A DNA stretch of 61,196 bases, taken from positions 1 to 61,196 of the forward strand of contig JAPLOA010000037.1 in assembly GCA_026400835.1 (NCBI GenBank), read 5' to 3'. This stretch comes from Planctomycetales bacterium. Lineage in GTDB: Bacteria; Planctomycetota; Planctomycetia; Planctomycetales; Planctomycetaceae. A model generated the notes under the pieces. The model searched no databases, was not told the origin of the DNA, and was given only the letters and a program-made list of their open reading frames with translations. The position numbers and the translations under genes are program-made. This document shows, piece by piece, positions 35,824 to 43,367 of the stretch. Within the stretch, counting starts at the first letter, position 1, and each line of letters begins with the position of its first letter.

Positions 35824-37683
35824 ATGAATCAGTCGACTGAAAATGAGTCCGAAGAAACACAAAATGACGAAGTCGTTGGTTCGGCGATCAAATGGTCGTT
35901 GGGGGTCTTTCTCGCGCTGGTGGCAGCCGGTGTATTGATCTGGCTGCTGACGAAAAAGCCGCCGGAAATTGTCGTGGAAAAGGCAGGACCGACGGAATTA
36001 CCCACGGAGCGAGTCAAACCAACTCTGGAGATCCCCGAAGTACTCTTCGCAGAGATCACTGACGAGGCTGGTGTGGACTTCGTTCATGAGAATGGTGCCG
36101 ACGGGGAAAAGCTGCTCCCCGAAACCATGGGCGGCGGCGGAGCTTTTTTTGACTTCGACAACGACGGCGATCAGGACTTGCTGTGCATTAATTCCAACGT
36201 CTGGCCGTGGGCCCAACAGCAACCGAAGACGCTTCCGACGTCTGCACTTTATGCCAATGATGGAACAGGGAAATTCACCAATGTCACGGCAGGTTCGGGA
36301 CTGGATGTCGCGATGTACGGCAATGGTGTCGCGTGTGGTGACTTCGATAACGACGACGATGTCGATGTATTTATCAGTTGCCTTGGACTGAACCACCTGT
36401 TTCGTAATGACGGTGCTGGCAAGTTTTCAGACATCACTTCTGACGCCGGTGTCGGCGGCAGTGAGACCGAGTGGAGCACCAGTTGCGGCTGGTTCGACTA
36501 TGACAATGATGGCGACCTGGACTTGTTTGTGGCTAACTATATTCAATGGTCGCGGGAACAGGATCTGTCCATGGAGTTCACTCTGAATGGCACTCTGCGA
36601 GCCTACGGTCGTCCCACCGATTTCACGGGTGCGTTTCCTTATTTGTATCGCAATGATGGAGAGGGTCGCTTTACGGACGTCTCGGAGCAGGCTGGCGTTC
36701 AGGTTCGCGATCCAAATACAAAGGTCCCTGCTTCAAAGTCACTGGGAACCACTTTCTGCGACGTGAATGCCGACGGGCGACTGGACATCATTGTGGCCAA
36801 TGATACGGTCCAGAACTTGTTGTTTGTTAGCCAGGCGGACGGTACGTTTCTGGAGTCCGCCGCAACCGCAGGGGTGGCCTTCGACAATGCAGGATTGGCT
36901 CGCGGAGCCATGGGGATTGATACGGGTTGCTTTCGAAATACAGATGCGATAGGTATCGCGATCGGGAATTTTGCGACGGAGATGACAGCCTTGTACGTGT
37001 GTCAGACTCCGGGGTCCGAGGTTCCTGTTTTTCGCGATGAAGCAGTCTCCAACGGCATTGGCCCGGTCACCAGAACAGACCTGAAGTTCGGCGTGCTGTT
37101 TCTGGATGCAGACCTTGACGGTCGACTGGATCTGTTTGAAAACAACGGGCATCTGGAAGAAGACATCAAAGTCGTTCAGGCCAGTCAGCAGTATGAGCAA
37201 CCTCCACACTTGATCTGGAATTGCGGCACTGAGTTCGATAACGAGTTTGTCATGCTGTCCGAAGCAAAGACCGGACCTGACTTCCAGAAGCGAATGGTCG
37301 GGCGCGGTGCCACGATGGCCGACATCGATCGTGATGGAGATCTGGATCTCGTGTTGTTCAGTTCAGGTGGGCGGCCTCGACTACTTCGTAATGATCAGAA
37401 GTCCGGGCATCACTGGATGCAGTTCAAACTGAAGGGCACAACGTGCAATCGCGATGCCATTGGAGCCGAGGTGAAAGTCACGTTGCCGGATGGAACCGTA
37501 CTGACTCGTCTGGTCATGCCGACCCGCAGTTATCAGTCGCAGGTCGAACTGCCTGTCACATTTGGACTCGGCAAAGTCGACTCAGTGAAAGACGTTACGA
37601 TCCACTGGCCGGATGGTACCACGCAAGCTGTTCCGGTGGCAAAAGTTGATCAGCGGCTGGACGTAGTGCAGAGTGCGAAGTAG
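35824..37683 (+). CDS. CRTAC1 family FG-GAP/ASPIC-UnbV protein
   Basis: The start is the ATG at 35824; the frame extends to 35782. A membrane anchor (WSLGVFLALVAAGVLIWLLT, about residues 24-43) is followed by FG-GAP repeats with calcium-binding DxDxDxDxDL loops: DFDNDGDQDLLC, DFDNDDDVDVFIS, DYDNDGDLDLFVAN, DVNADGRLDIIVAN, DADLDGRLDLFENN and DIDRDGDLDLVLFS. The protein ends in an ASPIC/UnbV domain, GHHWMQFKLKGTTCNRDAIG through GLGKVDSVKDVTIHWPDG. The 619-residue length is normal for the CRTAC1 family. Such proteins are probably extracellular beta-propellers, and planctomycetes often encode them beside multihaem cytochromes, as here. Its partner and ligand are unknown. Confidence 0.9.
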   Translation: MNQSTENESEETQNDEVVGSAIKWSLGVFLALVAAGVLIWLLTKKPPEIVVEKAGPTELPTERVKPTLEIPEVLFAEITDEAGVDFVHENGADGEKLLPETMGGGGAFFDFDNDGDQDLLCINSNVWPWAQQQPKTLPTSALYANDGTGKFTNVTAGSGLDVAMYGNGVACGDFDNDDDVDVFISCLGLNHLFRNDGAGKFSDITSDAGVGGSETEWSTSCGWFDYDNDGDLDLFVANYIQWSREQDLSMEFTLNGTLRAYGRPTDFTGAFPYLYRNDGEGRFTDVSEQAGVQVRDPNTKVPASKSLGTTFCDVNADGRLDIIVANDTVQNLLFVSQADGTFLESAATAGVAFDNAGLARGAMGIDTGCFRNTDAIGIAIGNFATEMTALYVCQTPGSEVPVFRDEAVSNGIGPVTRTDLKFGVLFLDADLDGRLDLFENNGHLEEDIKVVQASQQYEQPPHLIWNCGTEFDNEFVMLSEAKTGPDFQKRMVGRGATMADIDRDGDLDLVLFSSGGRPRLLRNDQKSGHHWMQFKLKGTTCNRDAIGAEVKVTLPDGTVLTRLVMPTRSYQSQVELPVTFGLGKVDSVKDVTIHWPDGTTQAVPVAKVDQRLDVVQSAK

Positions 37684-37689
37684 TGGTGT

Positions 37690-39051
37690 TTAACGACGAT
37701 TCCCCGCGCAACAAAGCAAGGCGTTCTCCAGACATCGAACTTCCGCCGGATCATCGAACAACACCGCTGATTGAGCTGCAATTCGAGCCCGAATTGCCTG
37801 CCTGAAAGCCTGATCTTTGGCCAGCCGTACGGCTAGTGCAATATACTCGTCTGTCGTGTTGACAATGCAATTAATCATCTGCATCTTGCGATAGAGGCCA
37901 GCCGTGATGCGGCCTCGCAAAAATGGACTGGGCAGCGTGATCACAGGAGTTCCCATCGCCAGAGCTTCGTAGCTGCTGTTGCCGCCGCCGAAATGCAGAG
38001 GATCCAAAATCACGTCGCAGATCCGTAATAAACGCAGATAATCATTGTTCGCAATCGCGGGCAAAAATACGATTCGATCTTGGACGTCTGCCAGTGTCTT
38101 TTGCCAGCGTGAACGCAGTCGTTTCGTCCACTCCGGAACTCGACCTTCAATAACAACGATGCGGCCCTGAGGATCGGCTTTCAGGATTCCGCGGAGCACA
38201 ATGTCATCGTCAGGATGAAATTTAAACAACGACTGCGGGCAACCATAAATTGGTCCCGAGCCTTCGAGTCCTGGCAGTCGGCGGATAGATTCCGGATCGG
38301 CAGGTACCTGTGGACGCTCGTAAGACGTCCCGGTGAGTGGCATTCGCACAAGCGTTTCCGTGTAGTGTTCCTGAGCATATGGTTCGTCCAGAAGTTCGCT
38401 CGACAGAAAGTAGTCCATCGTCGGGCTACCTGTCGTTTCCGGATGTCCCCATGTCACACACTGAACCGGAGCCATTCGCGAAAATGCAAGCGTTGAGCAC
38501 AACGCATCCATCCCGACGTCGGCAAATAGCAAAACATCCAGCTCTAATTGTCGCAGCGCGGCGATCGCCGCTTTAACGTCGCGAGGAATTACGACGTACT
38601 CATCCGCTCCGTTCTGAAACCGTCGGCTGAATTCGTCGTCAGAACTTGAGGCTGCACAAACAGTCACATGGAATCTGGATCGATCCAGTTTCTCGATCCT
38701 GCCGATATTCAGGCGACCGATCGTGTGATTGCGGAAGTAGGCAGACAGAAACCCAACACGAATTCGCCTGTCCGACGATTCTCCGTTCGGTCGCTCATTC
38801 GCGATGCTTTGCAAATTCGCTTCCGCTGAGCCCACAACGATTCGACCTCGCAATGCCATGGCCTGGCTGTCATTCAGCCCCTGATAGGCCCAGAAGAAAG
38901 CTGTCGGGACAAGCTGCGATGTGGCGTCAACAGAGACGCCTTCTGCGGCCATCGTCTCAAGAGCTGAATGCTGTTCCAGACGCCAATGCTGCAGGTCTTC
39001 CCGCGATTGATATACGACCGGCAGGACCGAAGTCGCCAGCAGTCGGTTCAT
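37690..39051 (-). CDS. GT41 (O-GlcNAc transferase-like) domain, 3' part of a split gene
   Basis: The isolated frame from ATG 39051 encodes 453 residues with the GT41/SPINDLY-type C-terminal domain: RVGFLSAYFRNHTIGRLNIG, DVLLFADVGMDALCSTLAFS, PVQCVTWGHPETTGSPTMDY, CPQSLFKFHPDDD, and the donor-site DVILDPLHFGGGNSSYEALA then MGTPVITLPSPFLRGRITAG. Related enzymes transfer GlcNAc or another sugar to Ser/Thr or Asn. Normally such domains sit after TPR repeats. Here the missing TPR part and a TIGR03032-type domain are in the upstream gene, and removing one copy of an 11-bp duplication at 39116-39137 joins them in one frame. The stop is at 37690, seven bases from the convergent CRTAC1 stop. It may be non-functional as it stands. 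Confidence 0.85.
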   Translation of the reverse strand: MNRLLATSVLPVVYQSREDLQHWRLEQHSALETMAAEGVSVDATSQLVPTAFFWAYQGLNDSQAMALRGRIVVGSAEANLQSIANERPNGESSDRRIRVGFLSAYFRNHTIGRLNIGRIEKLDRSRFHVTVCAASSSDDEFSRRFQNGADEYVVIPRDVKAAIAALRQLELDVLLFADVGMDALCSTLAFSRMAPVQCVTWGHPETTGSPTMDYFLSSELLDEPYAQEHYTETLVRMPLTGTSYERPQVPADPESIRRLPGLEGSGPIYGCPQSLFKFHPDDDIVLRGILKADPQGRIVVIEGRVPEWTKRLRSRWQKTLADVQDRIVFLPAIANNDYLRLLRICDVILDPLHFGGGNSSYEALAMGTPVITLPSPFLRGRITAGLYRKMQMINCIVNTTDEYIALAVRLAKDQAFRQAIRARIAAQSAVLFDDPAEVRCLENALLCCAGNRR

Positions 39052-40490
39052 CGGAGAAGGATTGATGGCCAGAAGTTCGCGGTAGACATCGCGAGCCTTT
39101 TCCGGGAAGCCCTGATTAAATAAAAGTTAAATAAAAGATATCCGAGATTCTGCCGTGCGGCGGACATGCGAGGATCAGCCTCGACTGCTCGCTCATAGCA
39201 CACCAGAGCCTCCGGCTGACGATTTTGTTCCTGCCGAAGATTACCAAGTGTGATCCAACTGGCGGCGTCCTTTGGGTTCAGAGCCAACCAGTCTTCGAGA
39301 CTCAAAGGCTGCGGTTCCGTCGATCGTTGAGAACCAGCAACGGGAGACGCCGTTCGAGCAGTATCCACCACGGCTGACGTTTCTGAAACAAACCATGGAA
39401 GCCCCGCTGTGACAGAGGGCAATGATCCCGGCTGTGGCACGATCCAGACGTCGTGTTCTTTGCCCTCGGAACTGGCCCCGGCCACATACGGACATGCCGC
39501 CCCTTGAGCGGCTTCGACGGCAAAAATCTCTGTCACACCGGACAGAAACTGAAATACCGCGACCGTTCGCCCTGTGATGAGATCCACGACGCCCACGCCG
39601 CATTTTAGTTCATTGCGGCGTTCAGCAATTGGAACTCCACCGAAGACGGACGTTTCGCGTATCTTCGACAGTCCAACGAACGCAAACTGGCCTGCGAAAC
39701 TGAGTCCTCGAGTATATCCGGGGAATGTTTCAACAGTTGTAAACTGCCCGGTCGCAGGATCAATCGTTCCGAGTGCTCCGCGACCAGAATCCAGAACCCA
39801 CAATTTGCCGTTGTACCATCGTGGTGAATGGGGCATCGCGAATCCGCGAGCAACCGTTTCGCCGGAATCCACATGCATGACAACCCCGCTGGTCGCCTTG
39901 GTGGGACGCCAGCCTGCCGCCGTATCGGATTCTGCCATCGCTGTCACAAAACCCGGACGGCCATCCACTAACGCCAGACCATTCAGATGACAACGGTCCT
40001 GATCAATCAACTGGCTGATGAAACGAGGTTTCCATCGCGGCACAAAGCTGTAATCTTCATGCAGAGTCGACAAGCAGGAAAACAGAGTATTTACGACCCA
40101 CAGTCCTTCCGTTCCCCACGCCAGATCATGCCCATGGATACTACCGGTCCAGGTCGAAGTCCGTGGAACATAGCACACGTCCCAGGTGTCTGCTGGATCC
40201 ACCGACCCGGCGACATCACGATTGCCTGCGAGAAAATTCATCTGTTTGCGAGTGCCGATGGCAAGCCGATCGCCATCAACGGCCAGCCCCATCGGCTGAT
40301 CGTAGTTCGAGAATGAAATCTTTAAGGTCCCGTTGTGAACACCCAGCACCAGTAGTTTCCCCGCTTGATACGTCGTCACCATCAACGAACATTTCAGGTG
40401 ACTCAGAATATCGGCCAGGATTGGCGTAAACTCATAACGCACCTCGAGGACGCGTTCTGTTTTCGACTCGCCATCTTCCGGGGTACTCAT
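39048..40490 (-). CDS. TIGR03032-family propeller plus TPR start, 5' part of a split gene
   Basis: The preferred start is the ATG at 40490 (MSTPEDGESK), with GGAAAG at 5 bases; earlier in-frame ATGs at 40508 and 40622 exist. About 390 residues form a TIGR03032-type domain: LKCSLMVTTYQAGKLLVLGV, WGTEGLWVVNTLFSCLSTLH, HLNGLALVDGRPGFVTAMAE, FAMPHSPRWYNGKLWVLDSG and FVGLSKIRETSVFGGVPIAE. A TPR unit follows: ALNPKDAASWITLGNLRQEQ, then ALVCYERAVEADPRMSAARQ. After an 11-bp duplication the frame runs into about 25 unrelated residues and stops at 39048. Repaired, it would continue into the GT41 domain for a 929-residue protein. TIGR03032 proteins have no established function. Confidence 0.86.
   Translation of the reverse strand: MSTPEDGESKTERVLEVRYEFTPILADILSHLKCSLMVTTYQAGKLLVLGVHNGTLKISFSNYDQPMGLAVDGDRLAIGTRKQMNFLAGNRDVAGSVDPADTWDVCYVPRTSTWTGSIHGHDLAWGTEGLWVVNTLFSCLSTLHEDYSFVPRWKPRFISQLIDQDRCHLNGLALVDGRPGFVTAMAESDTAAGWRPTKATSGVVMHVDSGETVARGFAMPHSPRWYNGKLWVLDSGRGALGTIDPATGQFTTVETFPGYTRGLSFAGQFAFVGLSKIRETSVFGGVPIAERRNELKCGVGVVDLITGRTVAVFQFLSGVTEIFAVEAAQGAACPYVAGASSEGKEHDVWIVPQPGSLPSVTAGLPWFVSETSAVVDTARTASPVAGSQRSTEPQPLSLEDWLALNPKDAASWITLGNLRQEQNRQPEALVCYERAVEADPRMSAARQNLGYLLFNFYLIRASRKRLAMSTANFWPSILLR
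39116..39137 (-). repeat. 11-bp tandem duplication that splits the TIGR03032-TPR-GT41 gene
   Basis: On the plus strand TTAAATAAAAG stands twice in direct succession (39116-39126 and 39127-39137). On the minus strand the coding sequence reads GGATATC then TTTTATTTAAC twice. With one copy removed the frame is GYLLFNQGFPEKARDVYREL then LAINPSPMNRLLATSVL, a normal TPR helix pair. With both copies the frame shifts and ends within about 25 codons. Confidence 0.93.
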
Positions 40491-40954
40491 GAGTTCTTTC
40501 CGATTCATTTCTTTACTGTCGCTGTGAGACCACGGAAGATTCAGCGTGTTTCGCATTTGCCATGCAAGCGACGCAAACACATCTTTGCACATTGTGAGTC
40601 GTTCTTCCGAAAAGGCAAACACTCTCGTGGACTGCGGCAGCCCGCTGCCGCTTTGGTGCAGGCTGCATACTGCCGAAACTCGAGCCTGAAGCTACGCTGG
40701 AAATCGTTATCCACAGCAGTTTGTGAAGTCGAAAGCTGCAGCGGTCTGCCGAAGTCCTGAGGGGCGTGATCCAAAGTCTGCCCTGAGCGCTTTTGATGGT
40801 GCCATGAAATCCCGAACCGCTTGCAATGCGGCAGGCGCCCCGATAACTTTTCGTGGGCTTTGCTTCCGCAGTGGTCGTTGCCATTGCAAATTCCACCGGC
40901 TGCGGCCTTTCTTTGGGCCCGGCGTTCCTTTGTTTTGCAGTTCAGGAAGTCTCC
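40491..40954. other. Divergent intergenic region, nothing recognised
   Basis: This gap separates the divergently transcribed TIGR03032 gene (minus) and the TIM-barrel gene (plus), so it must hold promoters for both. No strong promoter hexamers or repeats stand out. Confidence 0.5.
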
Positions 40955-41779
40955 ATGAAGGGAAATATTCGGCACTCTGTTGTGTTCTGGTGCTTTAACA
41001 TCGCCGGAGACATGTGGGATATCGACAAGACCTGTGAAATCGCCAAAAGTCTGGGTTGTGAATCCGTTGAAATCTGCGGTCCTGCAGAATTTCCAACGAT
41101 CAAAAAGCACGGCCTGACTTGTGCCCTCGCCGCCAACGGGATGCCCGGCGCTCCGTTTATGAAGGGCCTGAATAATCTGGCCTATCATGCTCAGGTGATT
41201 GACGTTACCACGAAAATGATTGATGAATGTGCTAAGTATGGCATGCCGAGCGTTATTGCTTTCACGGGCTACAAGTGGCGGGATGCGGAAGATCCAAACA
41301 GCGGTGAGATTTCGCTCGAAGAAGGTGCGGATAACTGCGTCGCTGGTCTCAAGAAGCTGGCTGTTCATGCAGAGAAAATGGGCGTCACGATCTGCCTCGA
41401 ACACCTGAACACTCGGGATGGATCTCACCCGATGAAGGGTCATCCGGGTTATCAGGGCGACGATATTGATTATGTAGCGAACATCGTTCGTCGAGTCGGC
41501 TCGCCACGCGTCAAACTTCTGTTTGACATCTACCACGTGCAGTTGATGAACGGCGACGTGATCCGGCGACTGGAAGAGAATATCGACGTGATCGGCCATG
41601 TTCACACCGCGGGTAATCCCGGCCGATGTGAACTGGATGAGAATCAGGAAATCAACTTCCCACCGATCCTGCGAAAACTGGTGGAACTGGGATACAAGGG
41701 TTTTGTCGGACACGAATTCATACCGACGCGTGATCCTCTGGAAGGCCTGAAGCAGGCCGTTCAGGTGTGTGACGTCTAA
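40955..41779 (+). CDS. TIM-barrel sugar isomerase (hydroxypyruvate isomerase-like)
   Basis: The start chosen is the ATG at 40955, preceded by AGGAAG at about 6 bases; the frame extends to 40853 but the extra residues have no homologous character. The 274-residue AP endonuclease 2-like TIM barrel begins MKGNIRHSVVFWCFNIAGDM. It shows the metal and catalytic residues expected of the Hyi family: Glu in TICLEHLNTRDGSHPMKGHP, Asp and His in VKLLFDIYHVQLMNGDVIRR, His in IGHVHTAGNPGRCELDENQE and Glu in KGFVGHEFIPTRDP. Hydroxypyruvate isomerase converts hydroxypyruvate to tartronate semialdehyde, but related proteins handle other sugars. A strong hairpin terminator follows the stop. Confidence 0.85.
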   Translation: MKGNIRHSVVFWCFNIAGDMWDIDKTCEIAKSLGCESVEICGPAEFPTIKKHGLTCALAANGMPGAPFMKGLNNLAYHAQVIDVTTKMIDECAKYGMPSVIAFTGYKWRDAEDPNSGEISLEEGADNCVAGLKKLAVHAEKMGVTICLEHLNTRDGSHPMKGHPGYQGDDIDYVANIVRRVGSPRVKLLFDIYHVQLMNGDVIRRLEENIDVIGHVHTAGNPGRCELDENQEINFPPILRKLVELGYKGFVGHEFIPTRDPLEGLKQAVQVCDV

Positions 41780-41801
41780 GCTGTAGTTTCGCGAAGTCTG
41801 C

Positions 41802-41849
41802 ACAAGCCATGCTCGTGATTTTTTCAGAGCATGGCTTGTGGCATTTTGG
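41802..41849 (+). terminator. Terminator after the TIM-barrel isomerase
   Basis: Perfect 14-bp arms CACAAGCCATGCTC (41802-41815) and GAGCATGGCTTGTG (41827-41840) enclose an 11-base loop that contains T-rich sequence, and GCATTTTGGG follows. Confidence 0.8.
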
Positions 41850-41850
41850 G

Positions 41851-42120
41851 TCATCATAACCCGAAACATTAGTGAGGGATTGAGTTGTGAATTGTCAACG
41901 GCGTCCCGCAGATCCCTCGCTGGCGCTTTTTGAAGTTGCGCATTTGCGTCTATCCCAACCCGCTGCGTGAGCGAGGGATTGTGTTTTAGCGTTTGAGGCA
42001 GTGTTTCCGTAAATCCCTCGCTGACGCTTCGGGTTATGATAAACCCCAGGGTTTCTGCGCAAGTGAACAACCTCAGCGCCGAAACGCGCAACTTCAAAAC
42101 TGGCGCTTCGGGTTACGATG
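41851..42120. repeat. Dispersed inverted repeat family, copy D, compound
   Basis: The stretch holds two successive hairpin halves: CATAACCCGAAACATTAGTG then AGATCCCTCGCTGGCGC, TTTTTGAAGTTGCGCATTTG, CCCAACCCGCTGCGTGAGCG then AAATCCCTCGCTGACGCTTC, and finally ACGCGCAACTTCAAAACTGG. No gene is seen in 41850-42244. Confidence 0.8.
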
Positions 42121-42244
42121 TTATCTTAATATTTCAGTGAAATACGTGTCGTACTTCGCGATCCGCACGTTGATACAGAGTCCCGAAACTACGGTCGACT
42201 GAGTTCATTCCATTTCCGTTTTCAGCAGGCCAATCTTCTCAGAC

Positions 42245-43180
42245 ATGTACGACATTATCGGTGACATTCACGGCCATGCTGATGAGCTGGTGGAACTGCT
42301 GCACAAACTGGGCTACTCGGAAGAGTCCGGTGAATTTCGCCATGCCGAACGCAAAATGCTGTTCTGTGGCGACTTTATTGATCGAGGTCCGCGGATTCGT
42401 GACACCATCAATATCGTGCGCGGCATGTGTGAATCCGGCGCGGCTTCTGCTGTCATGGGTAACCATGAACTCAATGCATTGGCGTTTCACACGCCGCATC
42501 CAACAAAGCCCGATGAGTTCCTGCGACGGCATACGGAACACAATCTCAAACAGCATTCTGCGACTCTGAAACAATTGGATGCGGGGGATCTCGAAGCTGC
42601 GTTGAACTGGTTTCGAACGCTGCCTGTTTCTCTTGATCTGGGCACCCTGCGAGTCGTCCATGCGTGCTGGGATGATCGAGATCTGCGGACACTTGCTGAC
42701 GCGTCTGCTCAGTACGGCCATATGTCGGCGGAGTTCCTGTTTCATGCGACTCAGTCCGGGAATCCAGTGCTGCGTGCGGTTGAGCGATCCATGAAAGGCC
42801 CGGAGATGAAGCTTCCGGAAGGAAGTTTTCTGGTCGACCGCGAGGGGGCTCGGAGGGAGAGGACCCGAATTCGTTGGTACGATCCTCCGGAGAAGCACAC
42901 GCTCGCGTCGTATTCCTGGCCGGCGATGGAGGATCCGACGCTGGCTTCGTTGCCGGTTCCGCCGACAGTGCGTCCGGCTGTGTATGCCCCGACGAATCCG
43001 CCAGTCTTCATTGGGCATTACTGGCTGTTTGCAGACTCGCCGGCGCCGCTCGCGGTCAACGTGGCTTGTCTGGACTACAGCGTCGCCAAATACGGAATGT
43101 TGACGGCCTATCGACATCAGGGCGAAAAAATCCTGCGTCCCGATCGTTTTGTGACCGTCCCTTCCCGCGCTCGCAGTTGA
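42245..43180 (+). CDS. Calcineurin-like metallophosphoesterase (PrpE/ApaH type)
   Basis: The 311-residue protein carries the metallophosphoesterase motifs in order: YDIIGDIHGHADELVELLHK (D-x-H), MLFCGDFIDRGPRIRDTINI (GD-x-x-DRG) and SAVMGNHELNALAF (GNHE), then LRVVHACWDD and FIGHYWLF for the later His ligands. The spacing of the first three matches the bis(5'-nucleosyl)-tetraphosphatase/PrpE-like group of serine/threonine phosphatases. Its substrate could be a dinucleoside polyphosphate or a phosphoprotein; the sequence does not decide. The enzyme is cytoplasmic, as there is no signal. It starts 65 bases before a cluster of inverted repeats ends and is followed by dnaX after 187 bases on the same strand. 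Confidence 0.88.
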   Translation: MYDIIGDIHGHADELVELLHKLGYSEESGEFRHAERKMLFCGDFIDRGPRIRDTINIVRGMCESGAASAVMGNHELNALAFHTPHPTKPDEFLRRHTEHNLKQHSATLKQLDAGDLEAALNWFRTLPVSLDLGTLRVVHACWDDRDLRTLADASAQYGHMSAEFLFHATQSGNPVLRAVERSMKGPEMKLPEGSFLVDREGARRERTRIRWYDPPEKHTLASYSWPAMEDPTLASLPVPPTVRPAVYAPTNPPVFIGHYWLFADSPAPLAVNVACLDYSVAKYGMLTAYRHQGEKILRPDRFVTVPSRARS

Positions 43181-43367
43181 TTCGCGGGGAATCCCCTGCG
43201 AAACCGGGACTACTGATCGAAATGCCAATCATTGGCCGGGCCAGGGTGGATGATTCAACTCAATTGCTGCACAATACGGCGCAGACGTCGAATCCGGGGG
43301 TGCGTCGTGGTTCGGCGACCAGATGGACTGGCGGATGACATCATTTAACTGAATTGAGTACATCGCA

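Noticed and set aside
40541-42097. A 518-codon minus-strand frame
   Set aside because: It is antisense to the TIM-barrel isomerase gene and to the repeat array after it; the plus-strand gene has clear active-site motifs.
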